From the NCBI RefSeq assembly GCF_002563715.1, contig NZ_PDJJ01000001.1, forward strand, positions 1,116,001 through 1,180,000: a DNA stretch of 64,000 nucleotides, given 5' to 3'. The notes beneath the pieces are model-generated. The model worked only from the letters and a program-made list of their open reading frames with translations, did not search any database and had not been told where the DNA came from. This stretch comes from Isoptericola jiangsuensis. Lineage in GTDB: Bacteria; Actinomycetota; Actinomycetes; Actinomycetales; Cellulomonadaceae. The translations under genes and the position numbers were made by a program. The stretch's first letter is position 1, and every line of letters begins with the position of its first letter. Positions 62,767 through 64,000 of the stretch are shown here, piece after piece.

Positions 62767-62772
62767 TATGTT
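62767..62772 (+). promoter_or_regulatory. Leaderless -10 box of the HNH/zinc-ribbon gene
   Basis: TATGTT ends 7 nt before GTG 62780; it rules out the ATG at 62768, which lies inside the box itself. Confidence 0.55.
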
Positions 62773-62779
62773 CTGGGCC

Positions 62780-63793
62780 GTGAGCACCGAAGCCGACGCC
62801 CTCCCGTCCGTCTCGTCCCTCCCGGCCTGGCTCGTGCCGTCCGTGTACCTGAACTGGTCCACGGACTGGCTGCGCGAGTCCGTCGCCATCGCGACGCGCT
62901 CCCGCGAGCACTCGCTGCCCGGCGGACCCGACGGCCCCAAGCGCGGCGACGTCGTCGTCACGGTGCTCGGCGACGCGGGCGTCGTCGCGTCCGTGGAGCT
63001 CATGGGCTCGTCCGACGGCGACTCCTGGGTCACCGACGAGCTGTTCGGCCCCGACCGCCCCATCGTGTGGGCCGACCTGTTCGACGGCGCCGACGCCTAC
63101 ATCGGCTCGTCCGGCTGGCTCCCCGCCGAGCACGCCCGCGCCGTGCTCGACGGCGTCGCCAACCAGTTCCACGACGGCCCCGTGCACACCATCGACCCCG
63201 GCGACTGCGGGTCCGGGCGCACCGCCCCCGACGTCCACGTGCTCCGCATCATCGGCCACCGCGCCGTCACCGGCTGGGCCATGCGCCGCGAGGAGCGCTG
63301 CGCCACCTGCGAGCGGTTCGTCGACGTGCACGAGCTCCACGCGCACGACGACGGCGCCGTCCGCCTCGGCACCACCACCGCCGGCGGCCGCACCCTCGAC
63401 CAGGTCATCCGCGACGTGCACCTCCTGTGCGGGCAGTGCCACGACCTCATGCACGCCCACACCGTGTCCGCGCAGCGCAACCGCCTGCGCCCCCAGTGCC
63501 CCGGCTGCGGCGTGCGCGGCAAGACCAAGCGCATCGTGTGGGGCATGACGTTCTCCGACGACGTCGTCTCCGCCGAGCCCGACGTCGTCTACGGCGGCTT
63601 CGAGGTCCCCGTGCCCGCCCCCGAGTGGTACTGCACGGAGTGCCACGCCAACTTCGGCAGCACCGTCGTCGCGTCCCGCGTGCTCGACGCCCACGGCCCC
63701 GCCGTGCCGCAGCCCGTCACCGGTGCCATCACGCGCGTGAGTGCCGACGAGGCCGCCGACGCCGACCGCTGGGAGCCCGCCGAGGGTCGCTGA
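62780..63793 (+). CDS. HNH-like zinc protein of unknown function
   Basis: 337-residue protein. Residues 1-160 show no family I recognise. From about 165, RCATCERFVDVHELHAHDD ... LLCGQCHDLMHAHT has the CxxC-H-CxxCH layout of HNH/treble-clef nucleases. A second zinc ribbon follows (PQCPGCGVRGK ... WYCTECHANFG). Whether the HNH-like fold is catalytic is unclear: the first catalytic His could be in ELHAHDDG. It stands alone with its own leaderless promoter and terminator. Confidence 0.75.
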   Translation: MSTEADALPSVSSLPAWLVPSVYLNWSTDWLRESVAIATRSREHSLPGGPDGPKRGDVVVTVLGDAGVVASVELMGSSDGDSWVTDELFGPDRPIVWADLFDGADAYIGSSGWLPAEHARAVLDGVANQFHDGPVHTIDPGDCGSGRTAPDVHVLRIIGHRAVTGWAMRREERCATCERFVDVHELHAHDDGAVRLGTTTAGGRTLDQVIRDVHLLCGQCHDLMHAHTVSAQRNRLRPQCPGCGVRGKTKRIVWGMTFSDDVVSAEPDVVYGGFEVPVPAPEWYCTECHANFGSTVVASRVLDAHGPAVPQPVTGAITRVSADEAADADRWEPAEGR

Positions 63794-63800
63794 ACTCCCG

Positions 63801-63850
63801 ACGCCGCAGGGCCTCACGCACCCGTCCGGGTGCGTGAGGCCCTGCGGCGT
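63801..63850. terminator. 24-bp perfect terminator
   Basis: Perfect 24-nt arms with a 2-nt loop start 7 bp after the HNH-like gene. Symmetrical, so probably bidirectional for the leftward gene at the window edge. Confidence 0.85.
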
Positions 63851-63920
63851 TCACGAGGGCTGTGGTCGGGCGTGCGACCGGGACGCGGCGCGCATCGCGC
63901 GACGCTCCGAGGGGGCGCGG

Positions 63921-64000
63921 TCAGGCGGCCGCGAGGGCCCGTGGACGTCTGCGACGCCGGACGACGGCGTGGTCGGCGTCCGGCACGTACGGCGTCACCC
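63921..64000 (-). CDS. 3' end of a leftward gene (partial)
   Basis: An open minus-strand frame enters from the right edge and stops at 63921-63923. It encodes a C-terminus of about 25 residues ending DHAVVRRRRRPRALAAA. The basic tail could follow a membrane segment or be cytoplasmic; nothing more can be said from this fragment. Confidence 0.4.
   Translation of the reverse strand, partial: VTPYVPDADHAVVRRRRRPRALAAA

Overview
The window is chromosomal DNA from a very GC-rich Gram-positive actinobacterium. Codons end mostly in G or C, many genes start with GTG, genes overlap by ATGA or GTGA, and there are WhiB, AdnAB, UvrD2, mycoredoxin and DUF3107 genes. Plant-polysaccharide genes (GH51 arabinofuranosidase, secreted GH13 amylase with starch-binding modules, CUT1 sugar transporter) suggest a soil or cellulolytic member of the Micrococcales, such as the Cellulomonadaceae or Promicromonosporaceae. 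That placement is inference; no rRNA is present.

Layout. 0-5 kb: an operon for arabino-oligosaccharide uptake (lipoprotein plus two permeases, no ATPase) ending in an arabinofuranosidase. 5-7.3 kb: secreted alpha-amylase behind a TTGCA-repeat operator. 7.4-9.9 kb: a ZTP riboswitch leading glyA, then folD, one-carbon metabolism. 10-20.5 kb: VOC protein, exonuclease III, a PHO-box-preceded Na/phosphate cotransporter, galactokinase, Mrp, a stress-type membrane protein, aminopeptidase P coupled to an alpha/beta hydrolase, a PHP phosphoesterase coupled to MarC, and a DUF1905 protein.

20.6-43.6 kb is a block whose gene content resembles Mycobacterium tuberculosis Rv3211-Rv3193c: DEAD-box helicase, ferritin-like protein, DUF3107, AdnA-AdnB, a kinase-like protein, NudC, mycoredoxin, UvrD2, WhiB7, ThiF-like enzyme, YgjP-like metallopeptidase, DUF2342 zincin, PDZ-Lon protease and UPF0182. 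WhiB7 has a regulatory leader of about 400 nt holding a 54-codon upstream ORF and an intrinsic terminator, the arrangement known for antibiotic-induced attenuation control.

43.7-48.9 kb is a rearranged zone. Two initiator tRNA genes with near-identical terminators are followed by a broken copy of an endonuclease/exonuclease/phosphatase gene, a GNAT acetyltransferase, a pterin dehydratase-glyoxalase fusion, an intact IS30-family element inserted into a terminator palindrome (TCT target duplication), and the intact copy of the endonuclease gene.

49-57.5 kb: DUF1918/DUF1876 protein, a polar amino-acid ABC transporter, a two-component system divergent from a DUF4190 lipoprotein-like membrane protein, a DUF2235 hydrolase, UspA and SufE. 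Between sufE and its usual partner sseA lies a 650-bp non-coding island with two related, oppositely oriented hairpin elements whose stems differ in sequence but keep pairing, plus 41-bp tandem repeats; this is the least explained structure in the window. 59-62.7 kb: a GAF-domain regulator, aldehyde dehydrogenase and DUF779 cassette. 62.8 kb to the end: an HNH/zinc-ribbon protein, a long terminator, and the 3' tip of a leftward gene.

A recurring feature is a TANNNT box 6-7 nt before the start codon (at least eight genes), the signature of leaderless transcription.
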